From Phoenix dactylifera (taxonomy: Eukaryota > Streptophyta > Magnoliopsida > Arecales > Arecaceae), in NCBI RefSeq assembly GCF_009389715.1, contig NC_052399.1, positions 6,574,585 to 6,638,584 on the forward strand: a stretch of DNA of 64,000 nt. The letters are read 5' to 3'. The notes under the pieces are model-generated. The model made no database searches and was not told where the DNA came from. It saw only the letters and a list, made by a program, of their open reading frames with translations. Numbering within the stretch: position 1 is the first letter of the stretch; the number at the start of each line of letters is the position of its first letter. Of this stretch, positions 11,547 through 22,157 are shown in pieces. A program made the translations under genes and the position numbers.

Positions 11547-13392
11547 GGCCCTGTTTGGGGAGCTGTTGGCAGTAGAGCTGTTGGAAGTAGAGCTGTCTGA
11601 AGTAGAGCTGTTATAAAAAGCTGTTTGCTGTTTGGTAACTACATTTCTAAAGTGCTGTGGCGCTTTAACATGTGTTTGGTAAACAAACTGAAAAAGTACT
11701 TTTGTGTGACAAAATAACCATAAAGGACATTACTAGTATTATAAAACAGAGCATAATAAAATATAATATGTATTAATACATAAAATATGATATAGTATAA
11801 TATTAATATAATATAATATAATATTATTATAATATAGTACTATAATACTGTGTACTATAGAATAATAATTTAATATAATATTAATTTATTTAATATGACA
11901 TATCAATATATTATGGTATAATGTAATATAATATTATATTTATAGTATAATCAATAATAAATATATAAATATTATAATTATTAGTGTAAATTCATTTTTC
12001 ATCCTTCTGATGACCATTTGCAGTTAACCAGCGGCAATCTCGACGGAAGGGAGCAAAGGCGGACGCACGTTGCCGTGGGCGGACGCCGCCGCCCAAAAGG
12101 GCACCCCACGATTTCCAATATCATCAAAAATATGAGCATAACTTAATTTTCCATAATATAATATAATATTAAATTATTTAACATAATATATTAACATATT
12201 ATGATATAATGTAATATAATATTATATTTATAGTATAATACATAATAAAGGTATAAAATATTATAATTATTAGCATAAATTAATTCTCATAATATAATAT
12301 AATATTAAATTATCTAACATAACATATTAATGTATTATGATACAATATTATATTATATTTATAGTATAATACAATAATAAAAATATACAAAAATTTAATT
12401 ATTAGCGTAAATTAATTTTTACTCTTCTGATGACCATTTATCTCCCCTAACAAATTTTCTTGCTAGATGATAAAATTGGTTAAACAATTACTAATATTTT
12501 TATTTATTTATTTATTTATTTATTTTATTTTCTCTATTTTTTCATTTCCTTTTCTTCTTTTTTTTCTTTTCTTTTATTTTTCTTTTCTTCTTTTTCTTTT
12601 CTTTTCTTTTCCTTCTCTTCTTTCTTTTTCCTCCTTCCCGAAGCTTCTCCCCTCCCTTCTTCCTCCCTTGCCTCACTTCTCCCGCATGGTCATGGAAGGG
12701 GCGATCAAGCTCCCGGCGGCGCGACGACGGGAGGATGGGCGACGAAGCCGAAGAGAGAAGCTTTGAGGAAGAGGGAGAGCGGTGAGGGAGAGGTGGTTGG
12801 GCGAGGGAGAAGAGGCGGAGGGAGTCAGGGGCGGCGACGGGGGAGAGGGAGCAGCAGAGGAGGATGGAGAAGAGGAAGACGATGTCGGAGCGGCGGCGGG
12901 GGAGAGACAGCGGCAGAGGAGGAGGGCGTTGGCGACAGCAGTAGGGGAGAGGGAACGACAGAGGAGGAGGGAGAAAAGGTGGAGGGCGTCGAGGGCGGCG
13001 GCGAGGGAAAGGGGCGGCGGCGAGGGAGACGGAACGGCGGCGGAGGAGGGAGAAGAGGGGGAGGGCGTCATGGGCAGCGGCGGGGGAGATGGAGAGGAGG
13101 GGGATGGGCGGAAGAGGAAGAGGAAGAGGAGGGTGATGGGCCACTTTGGGAAGAAAAAAGGATTTTTAAATGGGGGTACTTTTGGTAAATAACATCTTTC
13201 CGACAAAGCTGAAAACAGCTTTTGGGAGGAAGCTACAAATTAGAGCTTCCCCCCAAAAGCTGTTTTCAGCTTCCCGCAAAAGCTGAAACAGCTTTTCCGA
13301 AATTTTAACAAACATCTTTTTTTTGTTTAAAAGTACTTTTAGAGGGCCAGAAAGTGCTTTTTGGCCCTCCAAAAGCTTTCCCAAACAGGGCC
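11547..13392. mobile_element. Non-autonomous PIF/Harbinger-like element, copy 1 (1.85 kb)
   Basis: Terminal inverted repeats begin GGCCCTGTTTGGG and end CCCAAACAGGGCC, flanked by TAA on both sides (11544-11546 and 13393-13395), the 3-bp TWA target duplication of the Harbinger superfamily. Subterminal regions are rich in AGCTGTTTTCAGCTT-type words in both orientations. No transposase is present. The interior has an AT-rich block repeated three times, a GC-rich insert at about 12010-12125 and a large purine-rich GC block at 12700-13140. The same family recurs at 32693-33734. Confidence 0.85.
11865..12440. repeat. Three AT-rich tandem-like blocks inside MITE copy 1
   Basis: Blocks of about 130-150 bp built from TAATATAATATTA/TTATATTTATAGTATAAT words and ending near TTCTGATGACCATTT occur at about 11865-12020, 12150-12290 and 12292-12440. 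The GC-rich insert lies between the first and second. The smaller copy at 32693-33734 has a single block. Confidence 0.75.
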
Positions 13393-13395
13393 TAA

Positions 13396-13886
13396 GAGCC
13401 TGTTTTAGAGAAACCCTAACGGATTCGATGAGATCGCTGGGAGAGATTGCATGATCTTGATTAGCTTTAGTTTGCCAACAAAATAACGACAATCAGATAA
13501 ATTTGCCTTGAAACTCAAACACCGTATGGGGTCAGGCATGGATAACTATCAATTTATTAGAGATACCGCAATTTTCCCAGAATATTTCAGTAAACATTAA
13601 GAAACAACAAAGACCCAATGATTTGTTCAGCTGCATTATGGGAAAGGAAAAAGAAAAAAAAACTTCATTTGATTGCATGGTTAAGGACTTCAGTATCAGA
13701 TTTGATGACAGTGCTCAAGGAATTCATCAGAATCCATTCAGCAAAACTAACAGAGTGAAGCAAGACCATAAAGACAAGCGTATGATGTAACTTCAAGATT
13801 ACCAAATAAAAACATGACAAAGAAATGTAGAGAAAAAATTAACATCCAAAGGTTTAAGATCATTCCAGCTAATTATATAAGATAAA
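13396..13886. other. Spacer between MITE copy 1 and glycine-rich gene
   Basis: AT-rich sequence; nothing recognised. Confidence 0.5.
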
Positions 13887-13892
13887 GATCCC

Positions 13893-13920
13893 TTTATTTT
13901 AAATACATGTTCCATTTATT
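13893..13920 (-). terminator. Two AATAAA poly(A) signals of the glycine-rich gene
   Basis: On the minus strand AATAAA occurs at 13920-13915 and 13898-13893, about 70-95 bp after the last glycine-rich codons, where a plant near-upstream element would be expected. Confidence 0.5.
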
Positions 13921-13986
13921 TATCAGCATACAGGAACAACATACATAACCATCGTGGATCAGTATCCTTTTCAGATTTGACTCTCG

Positions 13987-14448
13987 TTACGCTCCGCCGC
14001 CGCGGCGCGGCGGCGGTGGCGGATTGGGGAAGCCCACTCCGCCGCCGCGACCCCCACCAACGCCCCCAAATCCGAACGCCCGCCGTTCCAACCACCACCT
14101 CCGCCTCCTCCACCGCCACCGAAAGCAAACCCAACGCCTCCATTTCCGCCTCCTCGGCAGCCGCCGCCGCCGCCGCCGCCTCCACCGCCGCCGCCGCCGT
14201 TAACGGAGTTAGCGCTCCAGCCGAACCCGTAGGCGCCGTTCCCGGGTTGTCCGGCGGAGCCGGCTCCGAAGCCAAAACCGGCGTCGCCCCTGGGCTCGGC
14301 GCCAAAGCCCCAGCAGTAGTCCCACCCCCCTCCTACTCGGCCGCCACGGCCGCCTCCGACCTGACCCGATCCCCATCGGAAGTCCCATCCACCGGGGTTT
14401 TGTCCCGGACCCCCAGCCCCCTCCGCCGCCTCCGGCTCGACCCGCCAT
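13987..14448 (-). CDS. Glycine-rich protein gene, reading frame disrupted (tentative)
   Basis: A GC-rich block reads as glycine-rich protein on the minus strand, but in three successive frames. It starts at ATG 14448 with MAGRAGGGGGGWGSG. The next frame has WDFRWGSGQVGGGRGGRVG, then FGFGAGSAGQPGNGAYGFGW and a run of 13 Gly. The third frame ends GVGFPNPPPPPRRGGGA and a TAA at 13987-13989. The Trp/Phe/Tyr-Gly pattern resembles cell-wall or other structural glycine-rich proteins; the family cannot be named. A TATA box lies upstream and poly(A) signals downstream. Either one-base errors break a real small gene, or it is a pseudogene, or the glycine pattern is a by-product of GGN repeats. Confidence 0.4.
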
Positions 14449-14556
14449 CTTTGCCGACTTCAATTCCGCCAACGGTAGTGGTGGTGTCGGTGGGTTTGAC
14501 GAAGAGTGGCTTAGAGGAAGAGGATGAGAAAATTAGGCCCTCTCCTACGGTCTTCT

Positions 14557-14563
14557 TTTATAA
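14557..14563 (-). promoter_or_regulatory. TATA box (TATAAAA) of glycine-rich gene
   Basis: The minus strand reads AATTATAAAAG about 110 bp upstream of the ATG at 14448, predicting a transcription start near 14530. Confidence 0.5.
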
Positions 14564-14594
14564 TTTGTAAGGCAAGCCAGAACGGAGTTGTATC

Positions 14595-14671
14595 ACCGTT
14601 GGATCTCGAATAGCCGCTTCGAGATCTGTGCAAGCGGACTAATAAAAGCGTTCGGAGTACGATCCAACGGT
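14595..14671. promoter_or_regulatory. Nested inverted repeat with two MSA-like cores upstream of the TATA box
   Basis: An outer 11-bp inverted repeat, ACCGTTGGATC (14595-14605) and GATCCAACGGT (14661-14671), carries TCCAACGGT cores facing opposite ways. An inner 9-bp hairpin, GATCTCGAA / TTCGAGATC with a 7-base loop, fills 14602-14626. The set lies 30-115 bp upstream of the TATA box of the minus-strand glycine-rich gene. The CCAACGG core resembles the MSA element; function is inferred only. Confidence 0.4.
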
Positions 14672-14679
14672 TTATATCG

Positions 14680-15764
14680 TGTCAGAAGATCGATCGACCA
14701 TTCTTCCGCTTTCGATAGGATATAAAGCGGCTGCCGGCTGGGGTAGTTGGAAGTTGGAACAGGATGGGGCGAGACTGCAGCTGGATCTCCAGACCCGGTC
14801 GAAGACGGGAAAAGTTGGGAGCAAGCAATCTTTCCTAATTTTTTTTCAAAATTTTACAAAAATAATCAACACACTGGAATTATTCAATAAATTTAATATG
14901 AAATAAATAGCTTTCTATTTTGAAATTAAAGAAAACAAATATTATGTTGATACTTATACCATGTTATCTTGATTTTATAATTGAACTCTTTAAAAATCAA
15001 TCTTCTGAATCTTGTCAACTTCCATTACTTGATATACACAGTTAGTTATTTTATATAATTTTAGTCCAAAAGTTTCCCATTTGAAACCATAGAAAATTAA
15101 AAGCTTTAATAGCGCTCAAGATTTTCCTTACTAATAAGAATATGAGAATGATATTTCTTATCAAGACTTCAACGCATACATAAGAATTTATGTTCGGGCA
15201 TCGAGAACAAAGCAGTTCTGAGCTGATGGTATTTGGGATCTACTTGTAGTCAGCTGCAAATCAAGAATTAATATCACCAATGGCAACCATAGATAATATG
15301 CAGTCACCAGCCTGTGGCACAACCACACAAATACCAGACTGACAGATGATTCAGACAAGGAACAATCTAAGCAGCTCTGTTCATTAAAAATCAAAATAAG
15401 ACATAGGTAACGTTGATGATGATGACAATAATGATGATCATGGTCGAGGCGATACTGTTAGTTTGCAACAACATCACAAACAAAACTCTTGTATGTTTAC
15501 TTGCATACAAGACACTACATTTATAGCTAACAAAGTTAATTCGCTACAAGAGAAGAGTGCATGCAAAAAAAAAAAGTTCATTCCTTCATTTATCAGTCAA
15601 AAGATTACATTTCAGTCCTAGAATATTGCTTCCTTTTCTGTTGAAAAATAAATTTTGAGAACTTATTAAACAAATTATGATGTGTGAACAGCACCGTGCT
15701 ATAGCTTTATGCTCCTTGCTTTCGTGAGAGTTCCAATGACTTGAGCAACTTGTTCATAGAAGCC
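14680..15764. other. Intergenic, glycine-rich gene to TMEM41-like 3' end
   Basis: AT-rich spacer without recognisable features; the last part should hold the 3' UTR of the TMEM41-like gene. Confidence 0.5.
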
Positions 15765-18700
15765 TCATTCATATGTCCGCTTCCTCTTGAGGACCGTTGG
15801 TAATATGGAGATTGATCCAATAAAAAACAAAACTACCAATGTCTTAAAGTCATAGAGATCTCTGATTGATTTTAAATCCCCAAGAGCGAGGCCAGCCTGC
15901 AGGTTGACAGTAGTTGTGCATGGTTAGACTGGGAAATGTTTAAAAGTGACATTTATGTGATGCATGCTGAGGGGACCTAAGGCCAAGGGTTCAATTACTA
16001 AAAATACTAGAACAAGCAGAAAATTCAGTCTGGCCTTCAAAGTAATGACAACAACTATTAAAGAAAATCACTAACGAGACCCTTGTTTATTCGTTAGGCA
16101 TCTTGGGCCTCTACTGAAACCCAACCTCCACGTAGATTATAATCAAACAAAATATGCAAGATTGCAAATAATTAAAAACAACTGACTCCATAGTCCATAC
16201 AGCAAGCATAGGAAGATAGTCAGTCCTGGAATGTTTTTTGGTAATATGAACACATCTTCCATGTATGAGTGTAGCATTGTCAGTGTCATTATTGAGAGTG
16301 CATAATCTCAATTAATGGGAGCAATAGAGGCTTGCCAAAAATAATAAGAAACTGAACCTAAACCAGTCAAATTTATATGAAATGGGCATTTGGGTAAAGT
16401 ATTAAGAGCTCATGAGGGGATCAAACTAAACAAAAGGAATGAATCAAGTCAAAGATGCAGTTCCCAGATCATGTCATTTCCAAATGGAATTTCTACTAAA
16501 ATTAGTAGTGCAAGAAGAAACTCAAGAATTGGGTTCCACCAATTTCAAAAAGATTGCAGTTGTAGTTCCAAAAACAGAGGATCGACATGGCTGCCTTGGC
16601 TGTTTATGCCCAGGGTGCCCAATCAGTCAAATTAGGCCCTAGCCAAAGGCCCAAAAAGGTAGCCTATAGTAACAAATCTCTCCAAGGTATTTGAAGCTTC
16701 CAACATTTCCAACATTTTGCCCAAAAAAAGAACAACTATATTTTCTACTTACTTTTAGAACTAGTTAAATATAAAAGCAATATGAAAATTGAAGTATGAG
16801 TCAACTATAAAGTAAATGAAATGGGGTAGAAAGCCATATATACAACTCTATTTTCACCAATATAAGCCCATACATGTCCAATGAAACAACCATTTTGTTT
16901 GGTTTCTCACGAAATTCTTATATTATCTACCAACTTGATTATGCTTTCAGGTAGAATGCTTTAAGGAAAAACATGGACAAATCTTAACATATAGCTGTAA
17001 AAACACAAATATTTGCAACTTTGTTTTTAACTCTACGAACTCCAAAAAATAGACTTGCCAATTTTACTTTTTCAACACTTACCTAGTGAAAAGTAGTTTA
17101 AAATCCATAATCACATGAATTATACAAAGAGAGCAACCCCTGATTTAATATGTAATTAGCATAATCAAGCAGGAATCTATGATCCAAACGAATGTATAGT
17201 CTATAACACCAATCTAAATCTTGGGATACAGATCATTTAGGACCATTTTTATCAAATCGTAAGTTCCAGACCGTAAACCTTAAGATTTTAACAATAATGA
17301 ATATTACAAATAATTTATACGTTTATCATACTTTTTCATTTTAAACTTATAACTAAATAGAATAAGCATATTGTCTAGAGGGCGGCCAACGTGCAATGCT
17401 AAGGTTGCTCCACCATAACTTAGGTGCCATAGGTTCGAAACATGGAAATAATCTCCCCACATATGGGGTCAAGGCTCCGCATATCTGACTCTCCTCAGAC
17501 CTCGCACATTCCTTTTTAGAATAAGCATATTGTTTAATAATTACTATATGATTACGATAAGGTTTGATCAAAACACACCATAATTTGTATAGTTTCAAAA
17601 TACCTCAGACCAAGAAATGACTAATATGATGGGCACTCTCCTATCTATCCTTTCCTTTGACCTTCCTTTTCATGACAAGATCAGAATCATAGGTCCATGT
17701 AGTCATTGTTTAAGAGGTAGGTCCTAGTTAACTCTATGTAAATCATCGTATAGATGCTATTGTGGTCAATATCAGGAAAGTAATTGCACAAACAACACAA
17801 AACTAGTTTGACATTTTCTTCTGATTTTAATAGGCCAGCAAATTACCGAGTGATCCCTATGAGATTTGAATTCTAATACATCAGAGAAAGAAGGAAGGTG
17901 TTTGCTTAGCCTATAACTTCAAAAATTTCTCATTACTCCTTCATATATACCTTAATAATTTTTTCAATAATATTTTAGCACATTGTCCTTCCTACATTTC
18001 ATAGAGTTACTTGCCATTGCAATTGATCAAATGCATTATTTTTTATCAGAGAAGATCGTACGTAGAGACTTAGATAATCTCCACTGTAAATGTTTTCACT
18101 ATTTTGCCTAAACTAGAAGACAACCTCCATTTTGACATTCTAGCATAAATACATGGTGGTCCTTAGAAATAATTGTTGGTATACTTAAAAAACTGGCAAA
18201 AGAATTTTCCAACAGAATCCATTTACCAGCGGAATAAGCACCATCATAATGTCCAAAAATGGCATATTTTCACTTATTGCCCCAATCAAGATGCCTCTAA
18301 AACTATTTAATTGTATAACATGACACGGACTGAAATACTGGCTAGTAATGACTAAGCAAGCTATTTGTATATTCAAAGGGTAAACATGCCATGTAGATTC
18401 AGGATTTATGACTAATCTTTGTTGTGTGTCAAAATGAGACGAAGAAAAATCATTAGACTAGAGAATACATTAGCAGAGATAATAAGCTACTCACTGAAAA
18501 CAAATAATTGATGCTAATCATTTCTATTTATTTTTCATGATATCTAAATGCCAATGCTCTATTGTAGTAAATTCATATGCCATTTCTTCTTTTATAAGAA
18601 GTATGTAGGGTATTACATTTAAACATGCAACATTAATTAGCCTTAACCAACAAGCTTTACCTTTAAAGCATGAACCATCTGCATTCATAGATTTAAAAAG

Positions 18701-21700
18701 AAACACAAGAACGTGCACACACACATGCACAAATATAAGCATGTGCATGAACATTCTTACATGTATACATAAGAAAGATGAAAACACATGATATTTGTTG
18801 TTAGTTTGAATACATAATTGCTTTTTGTCATCATTGACACCAAAGAAAACCACAATCAGCCAAACAATTTGATCAAGGTTTTAGTTGGTGAAGGAAGCAA
18901 CAAGACGAGCCTCTTGTTCTGGAAACAGATACATTATTGGAATAACTAAATCCAAACATGAGTCACAAGACCTTGTTTCAGGTCCTCAGGAATTAGCGTG
19001 ATATGGAAGTATTCATATTCCAGTCTTAAAACAGTTAGGGAAAACACCAAAATAGAAGCATCGCATCCAGGCCTGACTGCAGTAAATAATTTTTAAAAAG
19101 AAAAAAAAAGGGAATTGTGATGCAAAGTGTATAAGGAATAGAAGCATTCTGAATTTTAATCCAATATTCTGCCATCAAAACTAACAAATCACTATGTAAG
19201 GGAACGAAAAATCAATGCTATCAAGAAGGGCATATAATGTAAGGGAAAAAAATCAAAGCTACCAAGAAGGATATATAACATAGTGACAGCTGAAAGGATG
19301 AGAACATAGTACTTAGAAGAAACTCACTCTGACAGTGATGTAAGATGCCGGAATAAGACCAACCATCGTCGCAAGAAAAAAAACATGGAAAGGTTATGTC
19401 AACAATTGGTGATGCCATGTTGATAAATGTGTTGGGCAGTGATGGAGTAATCCTCAAAAAAAAGCATGTAATTTAACAGCTTGTCTCTGCGCTTTGCTAT
19501 CTGCATTGAAATGAGACAATATTCTTAGACATAAACTGATGATTAATAGATCGTGGGAATTGAAAACCAGGTTTAAGCAAAATAAAAGTCCTTTAAGGAG
19601 GTTTAAACAGAGATGCCAGCATAGACCACATTAAGGATAAGTAAATGCGTTGCTGAAATAAAAAAGATTATTATTTATACCTCTGCCTGAAAAAACCTCA
19701 ACTTTTCAGGCCACAACCAGCTAGCTAAAGGTCTTCCAATCAACTTGGAAAGAAAATAGCAAGAGGATGCACCAGAAGTGGCAGTAAAAACAAACCAAAA
19801 TGACCACCCTTGACGACTCCAAAAAGAGCTCCCAGCCAGCAATGACAATGAATATGGTGCCTGGAATCATAAATGTCTGCATGAAGATGGTATGTTGCAC
19901 AGTACCCTAGCATGAATTTGGCTTGGTAATCTCTTGCATTACACAGCAATATTATCTCTGAAAAATAGATTCACCAAAATATTAAAAAAGGATCTCATCA
20001 TTATATATGTGATAGTGGAAAACATTTCAGAAAGAATCACTGTAGTAGATGATTGTAGATAATTGTCTCATGTTCTCATATCAATCTGAACCAAATAATG
20101 AAGAATAATTCAAGAGCAGATCATGGTACAGATTACAATCAAGATCAAATTACTTGTCATGCTTGCCTTTGTAAAATAAAAAATGGTGTGACCATTATTT
20201 TCAATTAAGTAATGTGGATGTCAGAGCCTCTGTTATACATATGTTTTTGGATTCAACAGATTGAAACACAGAAAGCACACGCATAAAAGAGTTGCCCAGA
20301 CTGCAAATTGAACTGTTGCTGCACGCCTCAAGGCACTTTGCATGACATCAACATAAAATGCCCTTTAGACGTACACCATCAGCTAAGAAGACAACCACAT
20401 GTAAGAAACACAGGCAGGTCCTAAAGCTAACATTGGTGCCAACTAGTGGTGTATATGATAATAGGAAAGCTCAGATCTCTAAGCCACAAGATATTTTATG
20501 TAAGCTGGCCAACCTCTCGTCACCTTGTACTCTGCTTTCTTTTAAAAATCTTTTGTGAAAATAAAAACTAAAATAATCCATAAAATTGAGGGTTGAAAAT
20601 AACTTACTTTTGAAAACATAAAAAAAGTGTAAAAAAGCATGGTTTGTCATCATAAACTATCTCAAACTTGACTAATCATGCAAAAGATCCCTACAGATAT
20701 CCAAATTCAAAAAACACATCTCCATACACCATGAATTACCCAAATATGACCTCTCCTCATCCAAAAAGACCTCAATACAGTGAACACAATACGTGTTAAG
20801 AAAAAAAAAAAAAAAAAAAACAAACTAGCCACAAACTCATACAATATGTCTACAATAAACTTCCAATAGTCTAGCAGATAAAGACTAATTATGTTAAATA
20901 TGTTTATTTAGATGATATAGAACCTAATTTATCACACAATTGTAGCTGGATTCATATGATTGAATGTGAAAGCGCCCGCAGTTACCTAACACATGGAAAT
21001 TGCAAAATAAATATTATTGGTCATGAAGTGATCTCCCTAAAATGTGCTCCATTGTCTAATGGAACTGGGTTCTATCACTAAAATTCTTTATGGCTGTAAG
21101 CTGGTTAGCAATTTTCCTCATAGATGCCTGGACTAGTTGCCCTGTCCTTTAACAAATTTTGCACTACAGTCAAAGTAGATTTCTTATGTTGAAAATTTCC
21201 ATGATTGTGGAAGGGCAGGCAGAAAACTGCCTCCAATCTCTGATCTGCATAATGGCAGAAATGTTAAACAAGCATCTGTATATGCAAGGTAGCATACCAA
21301 GACATCAGGTTTTAACTGTAAATAGCAGGCACAAGGTATGCATCCCGGAAGAGTAGACAAAGAAGTCTTGCAGACACCATACCCCTCGGAGGTCACATGA
21401 TATCTGTGTACTAAGATTACCATAGTCACCTTTGACAATGATTTTGGAATTTCATGCGGTTGCTAAGGTTAGAGAAGCTCCCTCTCACCCAGCAAGCTCG
21501 TTTCAGGGCAAGCCGGATGCTCCAGCTGTATCCTTGTACGAAATGCCATGCACCTAAGCATTTCGTATGCCCCTAAATTTTGTTAATCAAGCTTGGGGGA
21601 AAAATCTTTTTTTTTTTCATGATAGCTACTTTTAATGTAAATAAAACAACCAATGAAATGTTATAAATCCGAACAAACATAATGAATCCAATGACATTTC

Positions 21701-22157
21701 TGCAGGCCAAGGCAACCCATTAACATCATCAGACATAGGTTGGTTGGTAAAGATTGTGATTCACATCCAACGACCCAGCAGCACCCTAATTTCACTTCTA
21801 TACTATTATATACTCCGACAGGGGAAGTAAATTTCCAAATAAAGCGAACGAAAACAAACCAACCGACCTACATTCAGCTGAAAAGGGGGGAAAGGGGGAA
21901 ACTCACTTGAGGACCCGAAGCTCCGCGAGGTCGCGCGGCACCCGGAGGATCTTATCGTAGTCGGCCTCCGGCATGGTGAGGTAGATGCAGAAGAGGCCGA
22001 CGGCGAAGATGGCGAAGATGGAGCCGGCGGCGGCGGCCTCCCACCGGGTGAGGGGCAACCGGGCGTCGCGGGCGCCGGGGGCTTCTTGGTGGTGGGGGAA
22101 TCCTCGGAGAGGCCGCTCTCCACGTCCCGGACGGCGGAGAGCCGGAGGGGGGGCCAT
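15765..22157 (-). CDS. TMEM41-like VTT/SNARE-associated Golgi domain membrane protein
   Basis: Exons on the minus strand: 21907-22157, 19681-19957, 19328-19500, 15765-15896. Start is ATG 22157. Exon 1 gives LPLTRWEAAAAGSIFA and a membrane helix (AVGLFCIYLTMP). Exon 2 carries the VTT core: YQAKFMLGYCATY, ALFGVVKG, FLSKLIGRPLASWLWPEKL. Exon 3 has LNYMLF, LRITPSLPNTFINMASPIVD and GLIPASYITVR. Exon 4 is intact: AGLALGDLKSIRDLYDF, ending KRKRTYE-stop. The family includes endomembrane TMEM41B/VMP1-type lipid scramblases; closest known plant relatives are the At4g09580 group. As written the frame is broken by six one-base insertions in exon 2 and two in exon 3 (see findings), probably sequence errors. 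Exon 1 stays open, but a second frame at its centre (VESGLSEDSPTTKKPP) reads more like protein, suggesting a compensating pair there. Confidence 0.88.
15897..19327 (-). other. TMEM41-like intron 3 (3.4 kb)
   Basis: Phase-0 intron between AGA|GTGAGT (19327) and CTGCAG|GCT (15897). AT-rich, with the Au SINE at 17375-17517; no coding domain otherwise seen. Confidence 0.75.
17375..17517 (+). mobile_element. Au-type SINE with perfect 16-bp target duplication
   Basis: The body contains a pol III B-box-like GGTTCGAAAC followed by the conserved Au SINE block (CATGGAAATAATCTCC, CATATGGGGTCAAGGCT, CTCCTCAGACC) and ends in a T run, the hallmark of this angiosperm SINE. AGAATAAGCATATTGT flanks it on both sides (17359-17374 and 17518-17533) without mismatch. 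It lies in an intron, antisense to the TMEM41-like gene. Confidence 0.88.
19958..21906 (-). other. TMEM41-like intron 1 (1.9 kb)
   Basis: Intron between donor AA|GTGAGT (21906) and acceptor TTTTTCAG (19958). AT-rich, with a poly(A) stretch of about 20 bases ending near 20820; no gene-like content. Confidence 0.7.

Noticed and set aside
12542-13206. Long Pro/Ser/Arg-rich and Gly/Arg-rich open frames on both strands
   Set aside because: They arise from the purine-rich GC block inside the Harbinger-like element; open in many frames, low complexity, no domain.
15765-22157. Calling the TMEM41-like gene a pseudogene
   Set aside because: Protein is conserved in every frame segment, all splice sites are kept and the changes are insertion-only; sequence error explains this better.
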